Position numbers and translations under genes: made by a program
Origin: Emiliania huxleyi CCMP1516
Lineage: Eukaryota; Haptophyta; Isochrysidales; Noelaerhabdaceae
Assembly (NCBI RefSeq): GCF_000372725.1
Contig: NW_005199770.1
Coordinates: 224,923 to 288,922 of the forward strand
Reading direction: 5' to 3'
DNA length: 64,000 nucleotides
In this document: in pieces, positions 1-10,395 of the stretch
Numbering within the stretch: the stretch's first letter is position 1
How the letters are laid out: each line of letters begins with the position of its first letter
The notes under the pieces: generated by a model
The model's input: only the letters and a program-made list of their open reading frames with translations
What the model was told of the DNA's origin: nothing
The model's database searches: none

Positions 1-58
1 AGCTAATTGGAGCCTCAGCGGGCGGCTTTGGTGGCGGCAGCGGCGGTGGCGGTGGCGG

Positions 59-89
<31 letters not shown>

Positions 90-3000
90 GGCGGCGGCCG
101 CCGCCGCTGCGCCACACCCTTCCTTATCGGGGGAGGCAGCCTGCCCGACGGCACGATGGGCGTTGGCGGGGCGGCATTCTTCCGCACGGACCCTTGCGTC
201 GACGCACCCACCTTGGCCACCACCCTCTGCCCGGCTCGCACGTCGGCGGGCAGAGTGAGGAAGACGGAGCGGCCGTCGGGCAGCGCGGCCTGCACCCTCT
301 CGCCGCGCCTCATCGCATTCGGTGCGATGATGGAGATGGTCCGCACGGCGCCGCCGGCGGTGGACTTCGACGCCGCCCCTCCCGTCGCCCGTGCAAACGG
401 CGGCAGCCTCGGACTCGCCGCGGCACCCACGGCTGGAGAGCGCGCCGCCTGCGCCGGCGGCGGCTTGGCGCGGCCATCACCGGCCGCCTCCGCGATCGCT
501 CGCGACTTTGCGAGCGCCGCCACGCGCCTCGGCGGGTCGAAGGGCGCTGCCTTCGCCCTGCCCAGCGAGCCACCCTCCGCTTTGGCCGGCGAGTACGCCA
601 GGATCTGCGCGTCGACAAGCGCATCCGGCCCGCACAGCACTGCCCTCGCGTCGACGGCGCCTCCGAGGCAGCTCGGATCCAGCAGGATGCGGCGAGCCTT
701 GCGCGGCGCGCCGTCGCCGAGCTCGCCCTCCTCGCCCTCCTCGCCCTCCTCGTCTGCCGCGTCGTCCAGCGGGTAGACCGAGAGCTTGGGCGCCGGGCGG
801 CTCGGGCGCTTCCGCGCCTGCGGCGCCGTGGCCGGCTGTGTGGGAGCGCCTCGGGCGTTGCTCCGCGCGGCCGCCACCGAACGCGTGGGAGGGAGGGGGG
901 CGCGGCCGCGCCGCCCCTCTCTGCCGCATGTGTGGGACCGGTGCGCCCCGTGGCAGGCGGCACACAGCGCATCGCCGAGCCCTCCTCGTAGCGGGTGCGT
1001 CCGCGGGTGCAACCGCCCGCGCAAGCCCTGTGGGCGCGACTGCAGGAGGGAGCGGGCGGCGCCATGCTCCCTCCAGTCGGCGCCCGCCCAAACCCGCGCC
1101 GCGGTCCCCGCCTCGGCCGCCCCCCCCGGCGCAGGGGAGCGGCTGGGAGAGGCGCGGCCCGAGGCGCGGCCCGAGGAGGAGGAGCCCTCGGCATGGGCCT
1201 CGACCGCCGCCCGCGCCAGCCTAGCCGGCCTGCAGCTCGAGCTGTCCCAGTGGTTCTTGATCGCGTTGTCGGCGCGGCCCGGGAGCCGCTTCGCGATCTC
1301 GGCCCACTTGTTGCCGAGCTCGGCGTGCGCCTCGAGGAGGATGCCGTCCTCCTGCTCCGTCCACCGCGACTGGACGAGGTCGGGGTGGAGATGGTTGTGC
1401 CACCGGTCGCGGCACTGCAGGCGAGGGAGAGGCAAGGGGGGAGTGTCGCTTGTGGCGTGGGCGTGGCCAAGGGGGGTGGAGCTTGGGAAGGGAGGCTGGA
1501 GGGAGGGAGGGGGCAGGGTGGCCGAGGGCGATTGGCAGCGAGGATGGCGAGGCGGCGGCGGAGCACCTGCTTCCCGCTGCGGCCCGGCAGACTCGAGGCG
1601 ATGACCGTCCATGCCGTCCGCCCGGTGCTGCCCTCTGTCATCCGCTCGCGCAGCACCGCGTCTTCGTGCTCGGACCACGCCCCCTTCACGGATCCGCGAC
1701 CCCTGATGCCCTCCCCCCCCTCCTCCTCCTCCTCCTCCTCGTCCTCCTCGCCCATCTCCACCTCGATCTCCACCTCCGACTCGGCGGCGGCGGAGCCGGG
1801 CGCGGCGGCGGAGGGCGCGGCGGCGGAGGGCGCGGCGGCGGCGGGCGCGGTGACGCCGGCCCTCTCCAACCGCCGCCAGCGGTTCTTCACCGCGTCGGCG
1901 CTGCGGCCCGGCAGCGATTGGCGGACCGACTCCCACCGGGCACCGCCAGAACTGCTGCTGTTGCGCCGCACCTCCTCGCAGAGAGTGGCGTCCTCCTCCG
2001 CCGTCCACGAGTCCGTCCGCTCGCGTGGTCCCTGCGCCGCCTCGGCCGCCTCCTCCTCGTCGCTATCGCCGCCCCCGCCCGTGCGCGAGTAGTAGTGCTC
2101 CCACGCGGCCGCGCGACTCTTCGTCTTTGTGCCGTCGGGGGCGAAGTAGACGTAGTGGTAGTTCGCCCGGAGGCTGCCGCGCTGCACGCGCGAGTAGCCG
2201 GGCGGAAGCGCGCTCTCGTGAATGAGCGAGGCGGTGCTCGACTCGCCCGCGCTGCCGCGTCGCTTTGCAGGCCCAGAGGCGGAGCCGCGCTTCTGCTTCG
2301 GCGCGACAGGCTGGCCCGCGCCAGGCTGGCCCGCCGTCAGCGCGCGGCCGTACGCGGCGAGCTCCTCGCTGGGCGCCTCCCAAGTGGACTCCTGCAGCAG
2401 CGCGTTGGCGTAGTACGGCAGGTTGTACTCGGTCGAGAGGCCGACTGTCCACGCCGCCGCCACCTCTTCCTCGCTCCGGCCCGTCTCCTCGGCCGCCCCC
2501 GCCGGAGCCGCCGCCGATGCCGCCGGTGCCGATGCTGGCGCGTCCGCTGGAGGCGCCTCCGCTGGCGGGACCTCCGCTGCCTCCAGAGCGGGCTCAGTCG
2601 GTTCGAGCAGTGCCCAGCGGTCGCGTACCGAGTCCTCGGAGCGCTCGTCGAGCATCGGCAAGAGGCGGCGCCACTTCTTCCCGAACTGGCGCACGCCCTC
2701 GCGGATGATCGCGTCCTCCTGCGGTGTCCACTTCCGGTTCTGCGACGGCAGCGGGTCTGGGGGTGGCGGCGGCGCCTCGCTCCGTCGCAGCAGCGGCAGC
2801 GGCGGCGCGCCGCCCAGCCGCACCCTCGCCGCCAGGTCTGCAGCCGCCGCCGCAAGCACCTCCCGCTCGCTTGCCTCCGCCGTCGGCACCTCGCTCTCCT
2901 CCGGCAGCCCTGGCGCCGACCCCGCCGGTGCCACCGCTGGCGCCCCCGCCGGCGCGGCCTCGCTCGCCTGCCCCGCCGCCGCATCCATCCCCACATCCAT

Positions 3001-4497
3001 CGCCTCCCCGGCTGGAGTTGGCTCCGCCGCCTCCTGCACCTCCGCCGCCTCCGCTGGCGCCTCTGCCTCCGCCGCCTCTCCCGCCTCCTGCGGCTCCGCC
3101 GCCGCCACCACCGCCGCAGCAGCGGCGAGTTCGGCGGAAGGGACGGAAGCGTCTGTCATCGCGATCGCTGAGGCTGCCTCCTCCGCCTCCAGCGCCTCCG
3201 CCACGACCGACGCCTCATCCGCCTCGGCCGCGGTCTCGCTGGCCAGACCCGCCTCCTCCTTCATCGGCTCCGGTGCCGCCTCTTGCTCCGCCGCGTCCTC
3301 GAGCGTCTCGTCCGCGACTCGAGCCGCCCCCGCCGCCGCCGCAGCCGGCGCCGCAACCTCCTCCGCCGCCGGCGCAGTTTCCGCGGTGCTCGCCGCGCTC
3401 GGCGGCGGCGACACAGCGGCGGCGGGCTCTGCGCCGAAGATGCCTTCCGGCAAGGTAAATGTGCCGGCGACGGGTCGCACGGGCGAGGGCCGCGTCGCCG
3501 CGTCGGCGGGTGCGTCGGCGGTCGCCGGGAGAGGAGAGGGAGGGTGCGAGGGCGGAGTCCACGTGCGCAGGTCGCCCCACCCCAGCGGGGCCGCCTCTCC
3601 GCCCAGCAGGGGCGGCGGCAGTGGCGAGGGGTCGCCGCCGCCCGTGGAGGGTCCCGGGGAGGGTAACCCCTCTGGCGCAGCCGCCGCGCGACCTCCGCCC
3701 GCCGCCGCGCAAGCCCGCTCCGCCTCGTGCCACGAGCGATGGGAGCCGACGCTGCTGAAGCCCGAGGCGAGCCCCCCCGCCTCCAAGCCTCCCTGCTGCC
3801 GCCCTTGCCCCCCCGCCTCCTCTCCCGCTCCCAGAGCCCGCAAAGCGCCTTGCGAGCCGAGCTGCGCGTGCTGCGCGCCCGGCCCGCCGTCCGCCGCCGT
3901 GTGCCCCGGCCGGCGGACCCACGCGTGGAAGCGGTCGCCCCCGCCGCACCGGATGCGCCGCGCTGTCTTCCAGCCCGTGCCGCGCCGATGCCGCGCCTCC
4001 TCGCTGAGCTCGCTGAGCTTCCCCGCCGCGCCGCCGCCGCCGCCACCCTCCTCCTCCTCGCCGTCCTCGGAGTCGGGCTCGCCGTCGGACGAGGCGGGGG
4101 AGTAGGAGCCCTCGAGGGCGGCGGCGAGTCCGTCCGACGTCGCCATCGACACGGGCACCACCCCGCCACCCGCGGGCGTCGTGATCGAGAAGCCGGCCGA
4201 CAGGAGAAGCGCCCCGGCGCCCGTCTTTTGCGCCAGGAGGGGGTGCGACGCGTCGAGGGAGAGGGTGGCCCGCTGGGTGGTGCCGTTGGCGGCGACGAGC
4301 ACCGTCTCGAGGGCCGCGGGGGGGACCGCCAGCCGCACCGTGTCGCCGCCAATCTTGTCGCGAGGCACGGGCACGTCCACTGTCCACCCCACGCCGATGT
4401 TGACGCGCACGGCGTCGCCTGAGCGAGTTTGGGCCGCGGGTGGGCCAAAACAAGGCGGCGGGTATTTCGGGGGAGGGGAGGCTGGCAGCCGCGTCAA
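1..4497 (-). CDS. Multi-Myb/SANT protein with WW and MBD-like modules (3' end beyond window)
   Basis: Probable nuclear DNA/chromatin-binding protein. Exon 1 (4497-1567) has, in order: an N-terminal beta-rich segment; a long Ala/Glu acidic region; a SANT repeat near residue 585 ([15 protein letters not shown]); a WW-like module near 680 (ends STWEAP); a methyl-CpG-binding-like stretch near 757 ([11 protein letters not shown]...YVYFAPDGT); a second SANT near 830; and the start of a plant-type R2 repeat. A 152-bp GT-AG intron (1415-1566) interrupts R2. Exon 2 completes R2 (CRDRWHNHL) and R3 ([14 protein letters not shown], then [12 protein letters not shown]), the classic R2R3 c-Myb pattern. The frame then stays open to base 1 through acidic and proline-rich sequence, so the C-terminus is outside the window. 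The frame across the intron is phase 0 and gives an uninterrupted Myb repeat, which supports the splice. The start at 4497 is the first ATG of the open frame; a later start is possible. The long low-complexity middle (3480-3960) could hide another intron. Confidence 0.8.
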
Positions 4498-6195
4498 CCG
4501 CCCGCTCTCGGGACGGGAGGTCGTGGGCGAGGGGCTTGCAAGGCGCGAGGCAAAGCGGCTCGCTCGCGAATCGCGCGCCGCGCGCAGGGGCGCAGGAACC
4601 TGGCTGAGCTTGGCTCGGCAGCGTGAGCTCGAAGCAGGTCTCGTGCGCGTGCTTGCTCACGAGCTCGAGCAGGCCGGGGCCATCGGGTCGTGTCTGCTTC
4701 TCGCGCATTTGTCGCCAGCCAGCTTGACGGTGACTCGCGCAAAAGACGCTCTCAGCCAAAAGGGAAAAAGAATTTTGCAAGCCCACTCCCTCGCGGAAAA
4801 AGAACAAGAAAATCCGCGAAGTCACAGACGCGCTCTGGCCCGCAAGCAAAGAGAAATCCAAAACGACTCCCGTTCTCGCGCAGCGAACACTTTTGTTTGC
4901 GTGTTACTATATTCTGGTGGCGAGGGAGCTCTGGGGGGAGGCGGGGCCACTAGGGGGTACCCATGCGGGGGGGAGATGGGGTCCCCCAGCCCGCCGCAGG
5001 CGCCGATTTTTTTTGGGGGGGGGGGTCTTTGTTTGCGCGATTTTTCACTTGTTTTCATGGGAATTCGCCGTACTTGCGGCCATGCTATCACGCCCTTGCG
5101 ACAGCCTGTCGGCGCTGCTGACCGTGCCCTGCTGCACAATTGACCACCTGCATAGCTCACGGCCTTAGTATTCAGCATTCAGTGACGACCTGATCGTGCG
5201 GCCAGTAGGAATTCCTAGGAAGGTGTCCTTCCAGCGCGTGCACGCTTCTGTGACGCAATGCGCGTCACAAACTGCCTCGGATTGGCTGCTGGCACTCTCG
5301 AGGCTATGCCTACACAGCCTCGCGCGCATGGGCAGTCAAGAGGACCACGCACCTTCTCAGGACAGCGCCGGTGCCTCTCTCTTGGACCGGCAAACGTGGT
5401 GGTCTGCTCTCGTGTCACCAATGTGGGACCAGTGCGGCATCGCGCCATCGACAGCTCTGAACTGCGCCTCACCACTGACCGGGAAGGCCGCCAAGTGGGC
5501 CAGCACCGGTCGCACATTGTGGCAGCAGTCAGCAGCGCATGTCTGATAGCTAGAGCAGCAGCGTCAGGGTCGCAGGGTCGGATCGTGTCAAGCCTCTCGC
5601 CTGGCCGGCCGCGTGCAGACGTCGGCCTGTCTGCTGTCTGGAGTGATCTGTCGGCGGTCAGTACGACCGATCAGGTTAGAGTTTTCTCATGATTGGAGGG
5701 TCTGTCTCTGTATGTACTCCTCGAGATCTCTCCAAATCTGCCCTCTGATTAACCTAGGTCCTAGCTTAATCGGGAAGTCGGTGCTCTGAGCGACTCTGAG
5801 CGGCTCGGCGGGGGCGGCGAGGGCGGCCGGCGGCGGGTTTGGAAAGGGTGGATGGACCGGGGCGAGGCGGTGAAGGAGGCGGTGGGGCGGGTGGCGGGGG
5901 CGATGGTGGGGTGGAAGGGGTGGGAGCTGTGTGTGTGTGTTGTTTTGTGTTTGGGAGCTGGGAGGAACCCAGCGACGCGTGCCGGAGAGAGAGATTTTTA
6001 GCATCTCTCTGGGAGGTGGCGAGCGAGGGAGGAAACGTGTGTGTAGGTCTCAATGTCCCACCCCCCTGCGCGCGGGCCTTCTAGGCCCGCGGGTAGTCTG
6101 CCCCCATCCCCAGGGCCTCCAGGGCTCGCACCTCAACCTCTCAGACCAGCGCCATACAGGTATTTTCTTCTCATAACAAGGCTGTGGTCGTATAC
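4498..6195. other. Intergenic region between divergent genes
   Basis: About 1.7 kb between the divergently transcribed Myb-like gene and TAF11, so it should hold both promoters. I see a T7/G10 homopolymer junction near 5010-5027, GGCGG-rich sequence at 5810-5920 and a short GT-rich stretch at 5929-5950. Small ORFs here have no recognisable content. No TATA box or other element is convincing. Confidence 0.5.
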
Positions 6196-6742
6196 ATGAA
6201 CATGAGTGAACGCGCGCACGCGGCGGCGCCCGACGTGGACGCGGAGCGCGAGCGGCGGGAGGACGAGGAGGACGACGATCTCATGGAGCGGCTCGAGCGG
6301 CGGAGGGGCGCCGACAGCACTCGCATGAGGCGTGCCCGCGCGCCCCGCGTTCGCGACCGAGGCAGCGCGCCCACCGCGCTCTCCCCCGCTGCGCAGCGAG
6401 ATCTACTTTGAGTTTGCGAGGGTCGCATCCGAGGAGCAGCTCGAGCGCTTCGAGCAGTACAAGCGCTCGAAGCTCCCGCGCGCCGCCATGCGAAAGCTGA
6501 TGCAGGACGTCGTCGGCAGCTCGACCGAGCGCTGCGCCATCATCCTATCCTCGCTCGCAAAGTCGTACGTCGGCGAGCTGGTCGAGACGGCGCGCGAGGC
6601 GGCGACCAAGGCGGGCGAGGAGGGCCCGCTGCAGCCGCGCCACCTCCGGGCGGCGCAGCGAGCGGCGCAGCGCAACGGGACGGTGCCGCAGAGCGCGATC
6701 CACAAGCGGAGGCTCTTCTGGCGGACCAACAGTGGCGCGTGA
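6196..6742 (+). CDS. TAF11: TFIID subunit TAF11 (histone-fold)
   Basis: Subunit of the general transcription factor TFIID; TAF11 pairs with TAF13 through a histone fold. Exon 1 (6196-6329) encodes a short acidic, Arg-rich N-terminus. Exon 2 (6397-6742) encodes the conserved fold: a QLERFEQYKRSKLPRAAMRK helix, then VVGSSTERCAIILSSLAKSY, then GPLQPRHLRAAQRAAQ, matching the TAF11 pattern in order and spacing. The 67-bp intron 6330-6396 begins GCGTGC and ends GCGCAG, so it is a GC-AG intron; splicing at phase 2 joins ...TRM to SEIYFEFAR in frame. The product is 159 residues, short but with a complete histone fold. The upstream in-frame GTG is not needed; ATG 6196 or 6202 could start. The gene converges on the TMEM50-like gene. 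Confidence 0.9.
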
Positions 6743-7015
6743 GCGCGGAGTTGTGTGTTTCAGTTTTGTGATAACTCGGTCAACGGTGTTGCGTCGGTCT
6801 GTGTAGCACCGCGCGCCCCGGACCAGTCACCAGAGAGAGAATCGCAATCGCGAATCGGCCAGGAATTGGCGGGACCGCGATGTAGACCACATACGTGTCG
6901 CGGCTGCTCAATACTATCGCGCACAATAATGTCGCGGAAGGCGGTGAACACCTAGCGGCAACAGTAGCGGCGGCGGCGTGGCGGAAGGGAACGGAAGTGC
7001 GTCGCCGCGCGTCAA

Positions 7016-7525
7016 TCAATCGCCATCCGACAGCCTGCCGGCCCGGAAGAGCAGCGAGCTTCCGAAGATCAGCAGGTTCTGCAAAAGGCCTCGTACGGCC
7101 GAGTCATGAGAGCCGGGAGCGGTGGGCGAGTTGGACTCTCGGACCAGGATGTACGTGGACGCAATCAGGCCGGAGAAGGCAAACACAAACGAGACAAAGA
7201 CCCACGCCTTCACCTTCTGCGCGACGGAGTCGTCAAACCCGCCGTCCGCCATCGCGCTCCACGTGATCGCGTTCACCATGAGAAGCGCGACCGTCTGCAG
7301 GATGCCGGGCACCCAGTCCGCGCCCGGCGTGCCAAAGCCGTAGTCGTTTGCGGCCGCCGCGACCCCGTCGATCCACACCAGCCACCCGCTCGCAAAGAGG
7401 ACTCCGCCGCCCGCGGCGGCGAGCGCGCCGACCGCGCTCGAGTCGGACTGCGGAGGCGGGGGTGCAGGCCATCAGCGCGCGCGGCGGTGCGTGTGGTGGG
7501 GAGAGGCAGGCGGAGGGGGCACCAT
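7016..7525 (-). CDS. TMEM50 / Vps68-like (UPF0220) four-helix membrane protein
   Basis: Small integral membrane protein of the TMEM50A/B family; the yeast member Vps68 works in late endosome/vacuole sorting. Visible helices are GGGVLFASGWLVWIDGV, GILQTVALLMVNAITW, AWVFVSFVFAFSGLIAS and LLQNLLIFGSSLLFRAGR, in the family order with the typical FxFGRxxD-like ending replaced by FRAGRLSDGD. The main exon is 7447-7016. The 5' end is inferred: an ATG at 7525-7523 directly followed by GT, with CCGCAG just before 7447, would make a one-codon first exon and a 75-bp intron (7448-7522). The Cys-rich N-terminus of animal TMEM50 is absent. The family assignment is firmer than the start. Confidence 0.75.
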
Positions 7526-7579
7526 GGGTGGAAAAGAAATAGCTTTGCCCGACTCCACTAGGCGAGACTGCTCTATTTA

Positions 7580-7840
7580 TTTATAGGCGAGAATCGGAGA
7601 AGGACTGCGAAGAGAGATAGGAAGAGGCGGACGCCCAAGGGTGGGCGACGGCTAGCGCACCACACCCTGGCGGCATGCCGTCCTCCCATCCCTCCCTTGG
7701 GTTGTCTGTTTTCTTTCTTTCTTTCTTTACTAGGCTAGCACCACACTCCTCTCCTTAAAATCCCTGTGTGGTGGCGGCGTGCCGTCCTCCCATCCGCATC
7801 CCTACCTTGGGCCGGATGCTTTCTTTCTTTCTTTTCATCC
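7580..7840 (+). repeat. Two nested 3'-end fragments of the (TTTC)n-tailed repeat family
   Basis: 7583-7729 matches the end of the element at 48880-49048, including the GGGTGGGCGACGGCTAG coding end and the tail CCTTGGGTTGTCTG then (TTTC)n. A second fragment, 7737-7840, repeats the 3' part (CTCCTTAAAATCCCTGTGTG ... CTTTCTTTC). This looks like one copy inserted beside another. Confidence 0.75.
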
Positions 7841-7939
7841 ACGCTTTCTTTGAGCCTCGGTCCCAGTGGGGGGTGCCCGCGCCTAGCTCTGCGGACGGGC
7901 CCCTCCACCCTTCACGTACGGATCATGTAGTCCCCACAC

Positions 7940-8000
7940 TCGCTGTCGTGGGATCGCTAGTCATGTGAGAGAGTGCGTTGTGTTCTTGTTTTCTATCCGC
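7940..8000. repeat. Dispersed repeat also present at 22198-22260
   Basis: The block GCTGTCGTGGGATCGCT followed by GTCATGTGAGAGAGTG and TTCTTGTT occurs here and again just upstream of the Deg protease, with about 60 bp of near identity. Function unknown. Confidence 0.7.
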
Positions 8001-8019
8001 TTACTAGGGGGTTGTTCAC

Positions 8020-8850
8020 TCTCGGAGGCCTCAGAGCTCAGATCCCCCCTCTGAGGACGGGTCGGACCCCTGGCTTGGCGGCTCAGAGGGTTTGACTCTG
8101 ACTCTGTGCCGCCTCTATGGCCTCTCTTGGCTGCTTTTGGCCTCAGAGGGTCCCTGGCCGATGGTCCGTCTTGGCGCGGCGGACAGAGGGCTTTGACCTC
8201 AGAGGGTGGCCCCCTCACGGCAGAGGCGAGAGCCCCGGGCGGAGGCGGAGCTGCCTAGCCCTCCACGAACGGCGCTGACCAGTGAGGGCGGGGAGGGGCG
8301 GTAGTAAATCATTATGACTTTAAGCAGCGAGCATGACCAAGGGCAAGGCGCTACGCTATGCTCGAGTGCCCGGCACCACACACGCTTACTGCTGCTGCAG
8401 GCTCACAGCGCCCGCGCCGAGCCCTGCGCGACAGCTTCGCGCGGCCCGCGGCGCCGACCCGTCAACTCGAGGATGTGCTTGGAGCGGCCGCCCGAGGAGG
8501 AGGTAGTGATCTCCACGTCCCCGTCCCCTGCTCCAGCTTGGCCATGTTGAGGCGCCACGGCGTCCGCGTGAACTCGAACTTGAGGTGTCCGAAAAATGGA
8601 AACTGGGGGGGACTTTCTCTGCTTGGTGGGGGATCACGACAGACTTGAAATACCGCTGAAAACTCCCTCTGAGGAGCGGCCTCGCGGGGCTTGCCCCTTG
8701 GCGTCTCAGAGGGTCCCCGTAGCCTCAGAGGCTGCGCCGAGAGAAGGCTGTTGGCGGCACAGGCCTTCAGAGGGTCGGCCCAGGCACCCTCTGAGCCGCT
8801 CGTGGATGGCCTCTCTTGGCACAGAGGGTACCCTCTGAGACGAGCAGATC
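8020..8850. repeat. Clusters of CTCAGAGGG / CCCTCTGAG motifs
   Basis: A short motif (core CTCAGAGGGT and its reverse complement) recurs many times in two clusters, about 8028-8210 and 8660-8845, in both orientations. Together they could form many small hairpins. No coding content is recognised between 7.85 and 9.0 kb. Confidence 0.6.
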
Positions 8851-9027
8851 TGGGCCCGCTTGCCTCTCCCCCCCCCCCCTCTGATACAACCGGTATCCGC
8901 TTCACCCTTGGGTTTCTTGCCGTCGTGCCTGGGCCGTCCCAGCTGTCAGGGTGAAGGTATCCGCTTTCTCTTTGTGTGCGGCGGAGTTTTGTTATAAAAT
9001 TCAGTTCGCACCTGTCGAGCCTGTGTA

Positions 9028-9468
9028 AAAGAAAGAAAGAAAGAAAACAGACAACCCAAGGGAGGGATGGGAGGACGGCACGCCGCCACCACACAGGGAT
9101 TTTAAGGAGAGGTGTGTGGTGCGCTAGCCGTCGCCCACCCTAGGGAGTCTGCCTCTTCCTATCTCTCTTCGCAGTCTCTCTCCGATTCTCGCTGCAACCT
9201 TCATGCCACCTCGCGGTCGTCCCACTCTCGTCGTTCTCTCCCTTGTCATTTCCTCCTCTGTCGCGTCGTTCCCTTCTGCCTCGTCCTGTGACGCCGCCGC
9301 CTGCCGGTCCCTTGTTCTCGCGGCTTCTTTCGCCTTTCGGCGCAACTCCGTCCTCCTCGCGGCGTATCCTGGCCCCTCGAGTCTATCGAGCTCCCCTCGC
9401 GCAAGGACCACGTTTCTGACTCCCACTCCGATCATTTGCCTACAGGTCATGTTGTTGCTCAGGTCCAC
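9028..9468 (-). mobile_element. Retroelement-like repeat copy with coding end and (TTTC)n tail
   Basis: On the minus strand this copy reads through an ORF (stop at 9124; open upstream to about 9540) ending GRGRLPRVGDG, then a roughly 95-bp 3' untranslated segment and a (TTTC)n tail. The copy at 48599-49049 encodes nearly the same peptide (SNNMT-RQMIGVGVRNVVLA...). The shared stop, shared 3' UTR, simple-repeat tail and different 5' truncation points suggest a non-LTR-type element end. No reverse transcriptase is present in the window, so the class is inferred. Its 5' limit lies very close to the start of the next gene. Confidence 0.6.
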
Positions 9469-9615
9469 TCTCTCTTCGAACACTCGTGCCTCTACGGATG
9501 ATGCCGGCGCTGGGGTCCCCTTCGGATGCATCGTGACATCTGACAACTGGATTTCCACTCGAGCCTGTGTGCTGTGAGAGAGACGCGCTGATTGAATTCT
9601 TTTGTAAAATTCTCC

Positions 9616-10203
9616 ATGGCGCAAGCACACGAGCCTCCGCTCAACTTTGGTCTCGTGGCGCCGGGAATCTACCGCTCAGGCATGCCAGGCCGCAACAGCG
9701 TGGCCTACTTACGGCGACTCGGCCTGCGAACGCTGGTGCGGCTGGTCGACGGCCCGGCCTACCCGCCGGCGGTGGAGGAGTGGATTGCTGCGGCCGGGGT
9801 TGCGGTCATTGATTGTCGCGTCGGGACCAACCGCGAGCCTCTCGTCGCCATGGACGGTGGCGCGCTCGCCGAAGCGCTGGCAGCCGCCCAGCGGCCCGAG
9901 CGTCAGCCGGTGCTGGTGCACTGCTTGCGCGGCCAGCGCGAGACTGGCGTCCTGGTCGGCTGCATGCGACAGCAGCAGCGCTGGTCCCTCGTGGCCACTT
10001 TTGACGAGTACCGACGATTCGCTGGCTCCGCCGCCTCTCTCCTCGACCTGCAGACGATTGAGTTGTTTGGCGGCGCGAGCACGCCGCCGCCGCTGCCGCC
10101 GCTGCCGCCGCTGCCGCCGCAGGCGCCGCCGAGCAGCAGCGAGAAGATGCCGCCGCCGCCAGCAAGGGTCAGACGGCCGAGTGGGCCGACTCGGCTCTTC
10201 TAA
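9616..10203 (+). CDS. Siw14-like atypical dual-specificity phosphatase, catalytic Arg replaced
   Basis: Resembles plant/fungal atypical DSPs of the Siw14 type, which remove phosphate from inositol pyrophosphates. Near the N-terminus FGLVAPGIYRSGMPGRNSVA matches the family opening, followed by LRRLGLRTLVRLVD. The P-loop is HCLRGQRETG: Cys103 is present, but the position that should be the invariant Arg of C-x5-R (residue 109) is Glu. Activity is therefore doubtful unless Arg108 substitutes. The C-terminal 60 residues are low-complexity Pro-rich. ATG 9616 is the first Met of the frame and gives 195 residues in a single exon. The 5' end abuts the repeat copy on the other strand, which may have displaced part of the promoter. 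Confidence 0.75.
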   Translation: MAQAHEPPLNFGLVAPGIYRSGMPGRNSVAYLRRLGLRTLVRLVDGPAYPPAVEEWIAAAGVAVIDCRVGTNREPLVAMDGGALAEALAAAQRPERQPVLVHCLRGQRETGVLVGCMRQQQRWSLVATFDEYRRFAGSAASLLDLQTIELFGGASTPPPLPPLPPLPPQAPPSSSEKMPPPPARVRRPSGPTRLF

Positions 10204-10395
10204 ACGTCCAGTTCTCCCGTCGCACCTATTTTTGTTTTGCTCGATGGAAAATCGCCGACCGCGGGCGAGAGACGTGTACCGTTCAGAGTACGCTCTCTTT
10301 TTTCATTTTTGGTGACACGTTAGTCGTTACAGAGATACCAGATGCATGCACATGTACATCTGTGCATGCACCAAAACGGACCGCGCGGATAGATG

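Noticed and set aside
1450-4105. Long plus-strand ORFs over the Myb gene
   Set aside because: Shadow frames of an Ala/Pro-coding region. The Myb repeats read only on the minus strand.
5196-5692. Two overlapping ORFs upstream of TAF11
   Set aside because: Short, overlapping in different frames, no recognisable motif and no splice continuation.
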